In this document: in pieces, positions 9,949-19,001 of the stretch
Numbering within the stretch: the first letter of the stretch is position 1
How the letters are laid out: each line of letters opens with the position of its first letter
NCBI RefSeq assembly: GCF_002727185.1
Contig: NZ_NIZW01000017.1
Span: forward strand, 62,001 to 126,000
Direction: 5' to 3'
Source: Rhodopirellula bahusiensis
Lineage (GTDB): Bacteria > Planctomycetota > Planctomycetia > Pirellulales > Pirellulaceae
DNA length: 64,000 nt
Notes under the pieces: generated by a model
Seen by the model: the letters and a program-made list of their open reading frames with translations, nothing else
Databases searched by the model: none
What the model was told of the DNA's origin: nothing
Program-made: the position numbers and the translations under genes

Positions 9949-11802
9949 TTACTCAACCGTCACACTTTTCGCCAAGTTGCGGGGTTTGTCGACGTCACAA
10001 CCCCTCAAAACGGCAATATGGTACGAGAGCAACTGCAGAGGGACGGCCGAGACAATTGGCTGCAAGAACTCGGGGACTTCCGGGATCATGATGACCTCGT
10101 CGGCAATCCGGCGAATCTGAGCCTCTTCATGGCTGGCGACCGCGATCACCGGGCCTCCGCGAGCTTTGACCTCTTCCATGTTCGACATCACTTTGTCGTA
10201 AGTCGTTCCACGCGGCATGATGAAAACGCTGGGCGTGTGCTTGTCCACCAGCGCGATCGGGCCGTGCTTCATCTCCGCGGCGGGGTAACCTTCGGCGTGG
10301 ATGTAGCTGATTTCTTTCAGCTTCAGGGCACCCTCGAGAGCCGTCGGGAAATTGTATCGACGACCGAGATACAAAAAGTTTGACGCTTCGGCGTACTTGG
10401 ACGCGATCCGTCGAATTTCAGAATCACAGGTCAACGCTTGCTCCACCGCCGCTGGCAATCGTCGAAGTTCCTCGATGATCCGGCCGCCCGACTCAAAACT
10501 CATGTGCCGCATGCGACCGAAATACAGCGACAACATCGCGAGGACACAGCACTGGCTGGAATATGCCTTGGTGCTCGCGACGCCGATCTCTGGTCCGGCA
10601 TGCAAGTAGACTCCTCCGTCTGCGGCCTGAGCGATTGAGCTGCCGACGACATTGCAAATCGCGAGCGTTCGATGCCCTTTGCGTTTGGTTTCGTTCAGTG
10701 CCGCCAGTGTGTCGGCGGTCTCACCACTTTGAGTGATCCCAAAAACCAACGTGTTGTTTTCGATCGGCGGGTTCCGGTACCGAAGCTCGCTGGCGTACTC
10801 CACGCAAACAGGGATGCGAGCGAACTCTTCGATCATGTACTCGCCGACCAAAGCCGAGTGCCAACTCGTTCCGCAACCGGTCAGAATGATGCGTTCGACG
10901 CCGCGAAGTTGTTGAGGCGTTAAGTTCAATCCACCAAAGACAGCCGTCGCATCTTCATCGTTCAATCGACCTCGCATTGCGTTGCGAAGCGAGTCGGGCT
11001 GCTCGTGGATTTCCTTGAGCATGTAATGATCGTAGCCATTCATGCTGACTTCGCCGGTGTCTTCGGCCAGCGGCTGAATGTTGACTCGAACCTTCCCGCT
11101 GTCACGATGAAGAACCGTGAATCCGTCCGCGGTCAGCACTGCGATCTGATGATCGGCGAGATAGACAATGCGATCCGTGCGGCCAGCGATCGGCGACGCA
11201 TCGCTTGCGACGAAGTACTCGCCACGGCCAACCCCCAAAACCAACGGGCTGCCAAACCGAGCCGCGATGAGCAACCCTGGTTTTTCGCGAAAAGCGACGG
11301 CCAAACCGTAGGTGCCTCGAAGCTGGGCAATCGCCCACTTCACCGCGGTGACGTAACGCATGTTGGGTTGAGTTGGATCGGCGGGAGTGCCCTTCAAACC
11401 TTCCGCGACCAAGTGCGCAATGACTTCGCTGTCGGTTGCCGATTTGAATTGATACCCCTTCGCGATCAATTCATCTTTGAGAACCTGAAAGTTCTCGATA
11501 ACGCCGTTGTGCGCCAGAACCACTTCGCCATCGCCACCGATATGCGGGTGAGCGTTCTCTTCGGTCGCCGGTCCGTGCGTGGCCCATCGTGTGTGCCCCA
11601 ATCCCAAAGTGCCTTCGGGTGGCGTCCCCATCCGATCAGCCAACGCCTGAATTCGCCCGACCGAGCGAGTGATCGCGATGTCACCACCGCCGTGGATCGC
11701 GACGCCGGCACTATCATAGCCTCGGTATTCCAAACGCCGAAGTCCATCGACCAGGAACTCTGCCGCTTGGTCTGCACCAACGTATCCAACAATTCCACAC
11801 AT
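9949..11802 (-). CDS. glmS: Glutamine--fructose-6-phosphate aminotransferase (isomerizing)
   Basis: Makes glucosamine-6-phosphate from fructose-6-phosphate and glutamine, feeding amino-sugar and cell-envelope synthesis. 617 residues. The N-terminus is MCGIVGYVG, with Cys2 as the glutaminase nucleophile after Met removal, followed by RRLEYRGYDSAG. GHTRWATHG and NGVIEN are further glutaminase motifs. Two SIS domains follow (GCGTSWHSALVGEYM and the segment with GRRYNFPTALEGALKLKE), and the end KSVTVE is the family's typical C-terminus. Upstream, the palindrome TCACGC-GA-GCGTGA (11857-11870) might be an operator. I see no glmS riboswitch-like ribozyme core in the 5' region. Confidence 0.97.
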   Translation of the reverse strand: MCGIVGYVGADQAAEFLVDGLRRLEYRGYDSAGVAIHGGGDIAITRSVGRIQALADRMGTPPEGTLGLGHTRWATHGPATEENAHPHIGGDGEVVLAHNGVIENFQVLKDELIAKGYQFKSATDSEVIAHLVAEGLKGTPADPTQPNMRYVTAVKWAIAQLRGTYGLAVAFREKPGLLIAARFGSPLVLGVGRGEYFVASDASPIAGRTDRIVYLADHQIAVLTADGFTVLHRDSGKVRVNIQPLAEDTGEVSMNGYDHYMLKEIHEQPDSLRNAMRGRLNDEDATAVFGGLNLTPQQLRGVERIILTGCGTSWHSALVGEYMIEEFARIPVCVEYASELRYRNPPIENNTLVFGITQSGETADTLAALNETKRKGHRTLAICNVVGSSIAQAADGGVYLHAGPEIGVASTKAYSSQCCVLAMLSLYFGRMRHMSFESGGRIIEELRRLPAAVEQALTCDSEIRRIASKYAEASNFLYLGRRYNFPTALEGALKLKEISYIHAEGYPAAEMKHGPIALVDKHTPSVFIMPRGTTYDKVMSNMEEVKARGGPVIAVASHEEAQIRRIADEVIMIPEVPEFLQPIVSAVPLQLLSYHIAVLRGCDVDKPRNLAKSVTVE

Positions 11803-12323
11803 GGCAGCTGCCGCAATCGATTGACAAAAAAAGGGTTCGCGAGAATTCGATGTGTCTCACGCGAGCGTGACAGAAGTCAAGAGCCGACGACAAGGTCGCC
11901 AGCCGCCAACGGGCACTCTTCTCGTGAAAACAAACGCGTCCAAACGAGGCGAAATCCGCTGAACACGCTCTGTTTATCGGCATTTGCGACGTATTTGATT
12001 CAACCCTTTGGGCACGCTCGATTTGCATAATTCGATGAAACACGAAGAACCGGATCGACCCGCCCATTTTCCCAAACCCAAGCAATCGGTGTGGATCGCA
12101 GGACAGCATTTTTCCAGGCAACACCTCTTTTGAGAACAAATGATGACGATGGAGTAACCGTTTTGATTTTGGTTTCACATTGCCACGTGCTGTCAGTTTG
12201 ACCGACGCAAGTGCGACATTCTGTCGATTTGATAGCAGTCAGCGTTCACCCACAGCATCGTGGCGGACGTCCTAGCAAGTAGCCAACGCACGCCTGCCCC
12301 GTCGTGAACGAAAGACTACCCCC
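11803..12323. other. Intergenic region between divergent glmS and histidine-kinase genes
   Basis: A 521-bp gap holding both promoters. About 55 bp before glmS is the perfect inverted repeat TCACGC-GA-GCGTGA (11857-11870), next to TTGACT on the minus strand, which might be a -35 box, although no good -10 follows. Nothing else recognisable; the overlapping minus-strand frame at 11714-12178 is not gene-like. Confidence 0.4.
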
Positions 12324-13817
12324 ATGTTTTCACCCAGCAAAAATTCGTCGGCCAAGAAGCAGCAAGCTCGCGCCCATCGACGTGCCCTGCGAAACATCGC
12401 CTCGCACCACAACGAAACAGCCCCCGATCCACTCGGCGCCGCGGTGCGATTGCTGAATGAAACCGCTCACGATCTCAAATCGCCGCTGGCTGGGATCGCC
12501 GCCACGATGGAAGTCATCCGGGACGGAAGCCTCGGCGATGTGACCGCTTCTCAAGCGGAGTTTCTTCAGGCCGCGATGACTCAGTGCCAGTACATCGACT
12601 CCTTGATCGACGAACTGTCACGAGCCGAACGCTTGCGTTCCGGCCTGCCTCGCGTTCGCCGCGTCTCCACCAAACGCACTGCCATTCGCGAAGCGGTTGA
12701 CTTGGCGACGCGTTCGCTGCTCAGCAACAAACAGATCGAACTGCACTGGGACGGCATCGAACCCAACTCGCCGGACGTCTTGGTCGACTCAACGATTCTT
12801 TCGCGACTGATGACCAACCTGATCATCAACGCGGAACGCGCCAGCAAACCCGGGTCGCCGATCCTGATTCGAGTGGAAGACGATCTGAATCGCGGTGTCG
12901 CGGTTTGGTCCGTGATCGATCGCGGACGTGGGATCTCGCCCCAACGTCTGCAACTACTCAGTGGCACGCAAAAGATCGCCTCGGACCTGGGTGGCGAAGG
13001 TCTTGGTTTGATGATCTCGCGTCAAATGGCTTCACTGCACTATTCCAAGTTGACATTGCGAAGTCGCGTGGGAAGCGGGACGGACGCCGTCTTCGAAACT
13101 CCTTTGGCAACGCCGGCCGGTATCGCCGCGACGTTCGCTCGTTTCCGATCTGAGAAACGTGGTTCACGTTCGCGTCCGCAGACCATTCAACAGTGGAAGT
13201 CTGACGAGTCGAACACGTCCGAGCGAGAACTTCTGGGTGGCAATCGAGTGCGGATCGAGCACACCACGAACAAGTCTTCTTGGCATGAGATTGAGCTGCA
13301 GTCCGAGGACATTCGTCCGGTCCGGGCCGATCGCCTCGCCCTGGGCCGCGTGACCGCTGACGTCGAGTGCACGATGGAGATGGCGGACCGCTTCGATGAA
13401 ATTTTGCAATACAACCTCAGCCCGTTTGAATTGGCTTACCGAACTTCGCGAAGAAGCTGGGTGTGCGCGTTGGACGCTGATCATCACAGCATGCCAACTC
13501 GAATGCAGCAAATTGAGATCATTTCGCGACGCGCCACGCCCGCGATGCAATTGAAGTGGAGTGAACCGTCGATCGTGCCTGTCCAGGAACGCAGCCTTCA
13601 GTGTTTGTTGGTCGACGCGATGACAACCCGCACACTCGCTGAGGCACCCGGAATCATTCCCGATGTCGACTCCGTTCGATTGGGGACGCCGGAAATCTCG
13701 TTTTCACCGGTCCCATCCGCTCGACTCGACGAAGAACTTCGCCGAATGAATCTGCGAATGAAGTCGCAGACCGAACGGCTTCAACAACAAGCGGCCGCCC
13801 TTCGCCCTCGCGTTTGA
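12324..13817 (+). CDS. Soluble sensor histidine kinase with a long unknown C-terminal region
   Basis: A 497-residue histidine kinase with no transmembrane segment. H49 lies in ETAHDLKSPLAG (H-box), followed by the dimerisation helices. The ATPase domain shows an N-box (NLIINAERAS, about residue 170), G1 (DRGRGIS) and G2 (GGEGLGLMIS), ending near residue 260. No PAS, GAF or HAMP sensor domain precedes the H-box, which starts only about 40 residues in. Residues 270-497 resemble no domain I know: a basic linker, then a region that could be a PilZ-like or other small beta domain, ending in a Gln-rich helix. No response regulator is adjacent. Start ATG has no clear Shine-Dalgarno. Confidence 0.8.
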   Translation: MFSPSKNSSAKKQQARAHRRALRNIASHHNETAPDPLGAAVRLLNETAHDLKSPLAGIAATMEVIRDGSLGDVTASQAEFLQAAMTQCQYIDSLIDELSRAERLRSGLPRVRRVSTKRTAIREAVDLATRSLLSNKQIELHWDGIEPNSPDVLVDSTILSRLMTNLIINAERASKPGSPILIRVEDDLNRGVAVWSVIDRGRGISPQRLQLLSGTQKIASDLGGEGLGLMISRQMASLHYSKLTLRSRVGSGTDAVFETPLATPAGIAATFARFRSEKRGSRSRPQTIQQWKSDESNTSERELLGGNRVRIEHTTNKSSWHEIELQSEDIRPVRADRLALGRVTADVECTMEMADRFDEILQYNLSPFELAYRTSRRSWVCALDADHHSMPTRMQQIEIISRRATPAMQLKWSEPSIVPVQERSLQCLLVDAMTTRTLAEAPGIIPDVDSVRLGTPEISFSPVPSARLDEELRRMNLRMKSQTERLQQQAAALRPRV

Positions 13818-13955
13818 ACGCGGCCATCGGCGGACGAGACGGTTTAGGACCTTTAGTCGTTTGCGATCAACGTTTACACTTCGCCGCTGTGATTGCTCTT
13901 GTCGGTTTTGGACGGAGCAGACGATTTTGCGAGAAACATGCGGGCGAGTAGCTAG

Positions 13956-14327
13956 ATGAGTGATTCAACAGTTCGAGGCGTTGTGAACGTGATCGAAGAA
14001 ACCAAGACCTACGGTCAAAAAGGGTTTCGCAAACGATTGGTGGTTCTCGAACAAGACAAAGGTAGCTTCAGCAACTACATCCCTATCGAATTCACCCGCG
14101 ACGCTTGCGACAGCGTCGACGAAATGAACATGGGCGACGAAATCGAAGTGGCCTACCGTCTGAACGGCCGGAAATGGCAGCGAGACCCCCAGAGCGAAGT
14201 CAAATACTTCGTTAGCGTCGAAGCTTTGTCGTACAAAGTCGTCGGAGCATCCAGCGGGAACGCCGGTGCTGGAGCGGACGCCGCTAACGACGCATTCAAC
14301 GAAGTCGACGACGAAGCGCCCTTCTGA
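13956..14327 (+). CDS. DUF3127-type protein with SSB-like acidic C-terminal tip
   Basis: A 123-residue protein fitting DUF3127 in length and pattern: a small OB-fold-like beta domain (VRGVVNVIEETKTYGQKGFRKRLVVLEQ, here described only in part by positions 6-33) followed by GDEIEVAYRLNGRKWQ. After residue 95 comes a Gly/Ala linker and the tip EVDDEAPF. That layout, OB fold, flexible linker, then acidic tip ending in Pro-Phe, is the layout of single-stranded DNA-binding protein, whose last residues recruit repair partners. Function is unknown. The gene stands alone and is followed by a good terminator. Confidence 0.7.
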   Translation: MSDSTVRGVVNVIEETKTYGQKGFRKRLVVLEQDKGSFSNYIPIEFTRDACDSVDEMNMGDEIEVAYRLNGRKWQRDPQSEVKYFVSVEALSYKVVGASSGNAGAGADAANDAFNEVDDEAPF

Positions 14328-14707
14328 TTCGGGCGTGATGTCGCCGCAAAAACCCGCTAAACGGTCGCGTTGGCGGGCTTTTCGAGCATGGGAACAGCAA
14401 CTCGCCTGCTCAGCCACTTTTTCGCGAATTCCATTGATTCGCGATGGGCGGATGCTCCGATTTCGATCAAATCGAATCGACGGCACGATCCTTAACTTGG
14501 CACCGGTCATCTGGGGGACTACAAACAGTCTCCAGATGACTCAGTTTGCCTATTCGCATTCAATCTGGCGGGCAGATTCCCCTCCGCCAAGGTTACTCAC
14601 CCCAAATTGCGAGACGCATCCACAACGCTTTGGAAACACTTAGCGAGGATCGCAAAGGACAACCCTGAGCCGACTGGCCCGTGCCGACCAAAGGGAGCCC
14701 GCTCACA
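14328..14707. other. Intergenic region with terminator and a second hairpin
   Basis: This 380-bp gap holds the terminator at 14348-14383 and an imperfect inverted repeat at 14508-14538, in which CATCTGG pairs with CCAGATG and GACT with AGTC. The rest shows no gene or clear promoter, although the GH3 gene promoter should be here. Confidence 0.45.
14348..14383 (+). terminator. Intrinsic terminator after the DUF3127 gene
   Basis: AAAAACCCGC is followed by a near-complementary arm ending GCGGGCTTTTC, with an inner AACG-GTCG-CGTT stem-loop. The A-tract, GC stem and T-tract make a standard Rho-independent terminator 20 bp after the stop. Confidence 0.7.
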
Positions 14708-16387
14708 ATGTCCATCCATCCCATGACGCTGCTGCGGCATTCGATGCTGCGGTACAAAATCGGCCGTTTGGACCGGTACCTCGCCAACGCGGAACGTGCC
14801 CGCGAAATCCAGCGGGAGAATTTGCTTCAGCGAATCCGGCTGAACGCGGACACGGGCTTTGGACGCGATCACGGCTTTTCTGAGATCCGATCTCTCGAAG
14901 ATTTTCGCCGCCGTGTTCCGATCGCCTGCTACGAAGCCGCTCGCCCCTACGTCGACCGAGTGATCCAGGGCGAGACGAATGCGTTGTTCCCTGAGAACAC
15001 AAACGTCGTCATGTTCGCAACGACCTCTGGGACAACCGATCACCCGAAAATGATCCCGGTGACGGAGGACTTTTACCGCCAATACAAAGCCGGCTGGCAG
15101 TACTGGGGAACAGGGGTCTACCGCGATTACCCGCACCTGCTGCAAATGAAATCGCTGCAGTTCTCCAGCCACTGGAATGTCACCCAAACACCTTCGGGCG
15201 CCCCTTGTGGGAACATCAGCGGACTGGCTGCGGAGACCCGACCGTTCTACATCGGATCGCTGTTCGTGTTGCCGGCCTGCGTGATCCAAATCACCGAGCA
15301 CCTGGCGAAGCACTACACCGCGCTGCGTCTCAGCCTGGCGTGCGATCGTGTCGGCAAGATCGTCACCGCCAATCCAAGCACTTTGGTGGAAGTCGCCAAG
15401 TTCGCGGACGCGATGAAGGAAACCCTAATTCGCGACATCCATGACGGCACTCTCACCGGCGACCAACCGATCCCCGACACAATTCGCCAACGACTTCAAT
15501 CGCGTCTGAGACCCAACCCTCGGCGAGCACGAGAACTAAAACAAATCGTCGACCGCACAGGCCACCTTTATCCCAAAGACGCTTGGCCGGACCTGACGCT
15601 GCTGGCCGTCTGGACCGGTGGCTCTGTCGGAATCTACTTGAATCAATTGCCCGAGTTCTATGGCGACGTTGCCATTCGCGATCACGGGCTCTCGGCGAGC
15701 GAAGGTCGCATGACCGTGCCACTGCAAAATGGCTCGCCGTCGGGAATGCTTGACTACAGCAGCCACCACTTCGAATTCATCCCTGAATCGGAACGAGACA
15801 GCAACGATCCCAATGTGCTGGAAGCCTCGGAACTGACCGAGGGCCAGAACTACTTTATCGTGCTGACGACGGCCAGTGGTCTGTACCGATATGACATTCA
15901 CGACCTCGTCCGCTGCGACGGCTACTGTGGCCAAACGCCGATGCTGTCATTCCTCAACAAAGGCAAAAACTTCTGCAGCTTCACCGGCGAAAAACTGAGT
16001 GAACATCAAGTCATGCAGGCGATGCAGCAAACCCTGCGATCCCTCAACGTTCCCTCGTGCACCTTCACACTCGCGCCGACCCTTGGTGAACGCCCTCGCT
16101 ATCACCTCGTGCTCGACGACACATCGCTGCCCAACCTGTGCGAACGCGTCGGCAAGGAGATGCAGAACCAACTTTCGCAGGTCAATTGCGAATACGCCGA
16201 CAAATGTGCCAGTGGTCGCATCGAGCCGATTCAGGTCACTCGTGTTCCTTCAGGAACGTGGGAGAAGCTGAGAGCCAGCAAAACGTCCAAGCGTGGCAAT
16301 TTCGAAGAGTACAAACACCCGTGTTTGACAAACGACACGAACTTCTTGCACAACCTCAGCACTCTGAATTCGCCGCCGTCGGACTGA
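14708..16387 (+). CDS. GH3-family acyl-adenylating amide synthetase
   Basis: A 559-residue member of the GH3 branch of the adenylate-forming enzymes, which in plants activate a carboxylic acid with ATP and join it to an amino acid. ATP motifs are visible: ATTSGTTDHPKMIP (motif 1), GLSASEGRMTVP (motif 2) and YRYDIHDLVRCDGY (motif 3). FTGEKLSEHQV and RGNFEEYKHP match the C-terminal lid region. The ATG at 14708 has GGGAG ten bases upstream; a GTG at 14681 is also in frame. The substrate cannot be read from sequence. A reductase-like gene and an ATP-grasp ligase-like gene follow on the same strand. Confidence 0.85.
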   Translation: MSIHPMTLLRHSMLRYKIGRLDRYLANAERAREIQRENLLQRIRLNADTGFGRDHGFSEIRSLEDFRRRVPIACYEAARPYVDRVIQGETNALFPENTNVVMFATTSGTTDHPKMIPVTEDFYRQYKAGWQYWGTGVYRDYPHLLQMKSLQFSSHWNVTQTPSGAPCGNISGLAAETRPFYIGSLFVLPACVIQITEHLAKHYTALRLSLACDRVGKIVTANPSTLVEVAKFADAMKETLIRDIHDGTLTGDQPIPDTIRQRLQSRLRPNPRRARELKQIVDRTGHLYPKDAWPDLTLLAVWTGGSVGIYLNQLPEFYGDVAIRDHGLSASEGRMTVPLQNGSPSGMLDYSSHHFEFIPESERDSNDPNVLEASELTEGQNYFIVLTTASGLYRYDIHDLVRCDGYCGQTPMLSFLNKGKNFCSFTGEKLSEHQVMQAMQQTLRSLNVPSCTFTLAPTLGERPRYHLVLDDTSLPNLCERVGKEMQNQLSQVNCEYADKCASGRIEPIQVTRVPSGTWEKLRASKTSKRGNFEEYKHPCLTNDTNFLHNLSTLNSPPSD

Positions 16388-16553
16388 TCATGGTTGCCTG
16401 AACATTTGCTAGATCCCCCGAGCAATGCATCCAGAATCGGTCGCGATTCGTGATTCAGCGAGCGTCACTTAAAGAGCCATCGATCGCTCGTTATGATGTT
16501 GCAACCACCTTTTGACGCCGGCGTTTTCAATCTCTTCTGACCGACACCATGCC

Positions 16554-17600
16554 ATGAAAATCAGTGTTCTCGGAGCCGGCGCGATCGGCACCATGCTCGG
16601 CGGTTTGATCCGCGACAACGACCCGACTTGCCAAGTCGTCTTGCTCGGGCGTGGGCCCCACATCCAAACCATCCGCGACACCGGTCGCGTCCAACTTCAG
16701 GGGCCCTGGCCGACGCGAGAAGTCCAAGTCATCGGCACGGACAACCCAGCTGACATCGCTGGCTCAGACATAGTGTTGGTGACCGTTAAATCGCAAGCCA
16801 CCGCCGAAGCCATTGCAGCGGCGGCACCATACATTGACTCCGCCATCGTGGTCTCCGTGCAAAACGGTTTCAATGATGCTGCCCTGTTGAAACACGTCAA
16901 CGAAGAACGCTTGGTGATGGGAATCACCGCGACCAACGTCACCGTTCCCGAACCCGGCACCGCCAGCCTTCAGTTCAACGGCACGATCGTTCTCGGTCCT
17001 AACGCCGAACGCACCAACGCGGCTTCCGCCACCGCCGCTACCAAGACGCTCGAGAAAACGGGCTTCCGTGTCTTCGAAGAAGCGAACGTGGAAGGCGTCC
17101 GCTACAACAAACTGGCAATCAATTCACCTGGCTACGCTGCCTCTCTCTCGCAGTCCAACTTCATCACCGAAGCGGTCTGCCATCGTGGTTGGCGAACCGC
17201 AGTTGGCAAACCATTGGCGGATGAATGCTTGCGGGTTTTCGATACCGCGGGTGTCAAACTGGCCCGAATCCCCAAGCTTCCCGACATCCGAAAACTGCGA
17301 GGCTTCTTCGGAAAACTCGACTCGCCATTGCTTGGACCAATTGTCGGCACCGGCGCAAAACTGATCTTTAACCGGCGCCCCATTCAGTTTTCTCTGTACC
17401 AGGATTTGCTCAAAGGGAAAGGCACCGAAGTCGACCACACCCTTGGCGAAATCGTGCGTCTTGCGGAGCGTAACGGCACCACCGCTCCCTACAATCAGAT
17501 GGTCATCGATCTGGCCCGAGAGATTGAAAACCGCGGTGCCGGGAAGTTCTTCACTCGCGAAGAAGTCATTGATCGCTTCCGACAAATCGAATCGCGATGA
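16554..17600 (+). CDS. Ketopantoate reductase (ApbA/PanE)-like NAD(P)H oxidoreductase
   Basis: A 348-residue protein with the two-domain layout of 2-dehydropantoate 2-reductase. The N-terminal MKISVLGAGAIGTMLGG is a Rossmann NAD(P) site. VRYNKLAINS supplies the catalytic lysine. KGKGTEVDHTLGEIVRLAERNG is the C-terminal family signature. The usual NPLTAL-like stretch after the lysine is instead SPGYAASLSQSNF, so the substrate may not be ketopantoate. Its stop overlaps the ATP-grasp start by four bases (ATGA), pointing to translational coupling and a shared pathway. ATG at 16554 chosen over an upstream TTG (16512). Confidence 0.8.
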   Translation: MKISVLGAGAIGTMLGGLIRDNDPTCQVVLLGRGPHIQTIRDTGRVQLQGPWPTREVQVIGTDNPADIAGSDIVLVTVKSQATAEAIAAAAPYIDSAIVVSVQNGFNDAALLKHVNEERLVMGITATNVTVPEPGTASLQFNGTIVLGPNAERTNAASATAATKTLEKTGFRVFEEANVEGVRYNKLAINSPGYAASLSQSNFITEAVCHRGWRTAVGKPLADECLRVFDTAGVKLARIPKLPDIRKLRGFFGKLDSPLLGPIVGTGAKLIFNRRPIQFSLYQDLLKGKGTEVDHTLGEIVRLAERNGTTAPYNQMVIDLAREIENRGAGKFFTREEVIDRFRQIESR

Positions 17601-18883
17601 GCGAATCGCGGCGCATTCTACTGACGGAAGGATCCAGCACATCGGCTCGCCAAACGCTGCATTGCCTTGGCGGCCGACACACGATCGACGTCATGGATTC
17701 GGCCGCACTGAGCCAATGCCGCTTTAGTTCTCTTGTACGGCACTGGCACCGGTGCCCACTTTCTTCCGCCGATCCGATCGCGTTTTTGCGTCGTTTGAAA
17801 GAACTGATCGACCAGCATCACTACGACGTGGTCATCGCGACACACGAACAAGCCTACCTGCTCAGCCGCGTGAGAGATCAGCTTCAAAACCATGTTGGCG
17901 TGGCGTTGCCGACGTTCGATGCGATCGACCGTCTGCAAAACAAAGCCAACTTCGCGCGAGCGATGGAGGAGCTGGGCTTGCCGCAACCGCACACTCGCAT
18001 CGTTGACGGGACATCCGCCGAGTCACTGCAGGAAGGCTGCTCCGCACAATCCGAATTCCCTTGCTTTCTGAAAACGGCTCACGGAACTGCTGGCCGCGGT
18101 GTGATAGCCATCCATGACTCCGCGGAGATGCGTGAATGGGTCAAAGAACAAACCGCAACCGACGCGTCTCTGCCCAACCAAGAAATCGTCCTGCAGTCGG
18201 CCGCACCCGGTGAACTTTCAATCCTGCAAGCCATCTTCGATCGCGGACGCATGATCGCGTGGCACGATGCGATGGGATTGCGTCGGGGAGTTGGCGGTGC
18301 ACCGATTGTTCGGGTCAGCACGCATCGTGAGAATGTTGCCGAGGATGTTCGCAAACTCGGCGAGTCACTCGACTGGCACGGAGCCCTCTTCGTCGAATAC
18401 TTCTATGACCAAACAACTGGGCATCATCAATTCATCGAAGCCAATCCGCGGATCGGAGAAACGGTCAACGCAATGCTGGCCGGCGTCAATCTGTGCGAAT
18501 TTTTGGTCAAGGTTTCTCTGAATGAAATCCCCGATTCGGCGCTGGTTGCTTCGGGCGTCGCTGGGGTTCGATCTCACCAATTCCTCACCGCGTTGCTTGA
18601 TCAGGCCATGCAAACAGGATCGCGGGCGGCGGTGTGGCAAGAGATCACCAACCGAATCCGGCACAAAGATGGCTACCGCGATTCACAGCCCGAAATGATG
18701 CGGCTTAAACAGGACTTGCTTAGCGGGATCCCGCCACTGGCCGTTGCAATGGAACTGTTGCTATCTCCCAAACGCTCGCACAAAATGGTGCGATCCACGG
18801 TCGCGAACTACGGCTTGAACGCCGACGCGGTGGCAAAAATCGCCAGTCTGCCCGCCCAGGAACTTTCGGCAATCTTTGAGTGA
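17597..18883 (+). CDS. ATP-grasp domain protein
   Basis: A 428-residue ATP-grasp enzyme, a fold that typically joins a carboxylate to an amine or thiol through an acyl phosphate. The N-terminal third is a Rossmann-like pre-ATP-grasp domain. The core shows NKANFARAMEELGLPQP, the ATP-binding stretch FLKTAHGTAGRGVIAI, and the metal-binding HHQFIEANPRIGETVNAMLAG. The C-terminal 100 residues are helical. Coupled to the preceding reductase by the ATGA overlap. Specific substrate unknown; a carbamoyl-phosphate-synthase-like or amino-acid-ligase-like role is possible. Confidence 0.8.
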   Translation: MSESRRILLTEGSSTSARQTLHCLGGRHTIDVMDSAALSQCRFSSLVRHWHRCPLSSADPIAFLRRLKELIDQHHYDVVIATHEQAYLLSRVRDQLQNHVGVALPTFDAIDRLQNKANFARAMEELGLPQPHTRIVDGTSAESLQEGCSAQSEFPCFLKTAHGTAGRGVIAIHDSAEMREWVKEQTATDASLPNQEIVLQSAAPGELSILQAIFDRGRMIAWHDAMGLRRGVGGAPIVRVSTHRENVAEDVRKLGESLDWHGALFVEYFYDQTTGHHQFIEANPRIGETVNAMLAGVNLCEFLVKVSLNEIPDSALVASGVAGVRSHQFLTALLDQAMQTGSRAAVWQEITNRIRHKDGYRDSQPEMMRLKQDLLSGIPPLAVAMELLLSPKRSHKMVRSTVANYGLNADAVAKIASLPAQELSAIFE

Positions 18884-19001
18884 TACAGAGCTTGCGTCGC
18901 ATCAGCAGGATAAGTCTGTACAATTTGCAGGCGGTGCAGATTGAATTGCGCCCATTGGATAGTCACGCTCTTTCGCTCCAATCCTCGAACTGGACCACAA
19001 C

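Noticed and set aside
11005..12030. 341-codon plus-strand frame
   Set aside because: It lies antisense to glmS, which has clear family motifs; the translation has no recognisable content and follows the high-GC third-position bias of the real gene.
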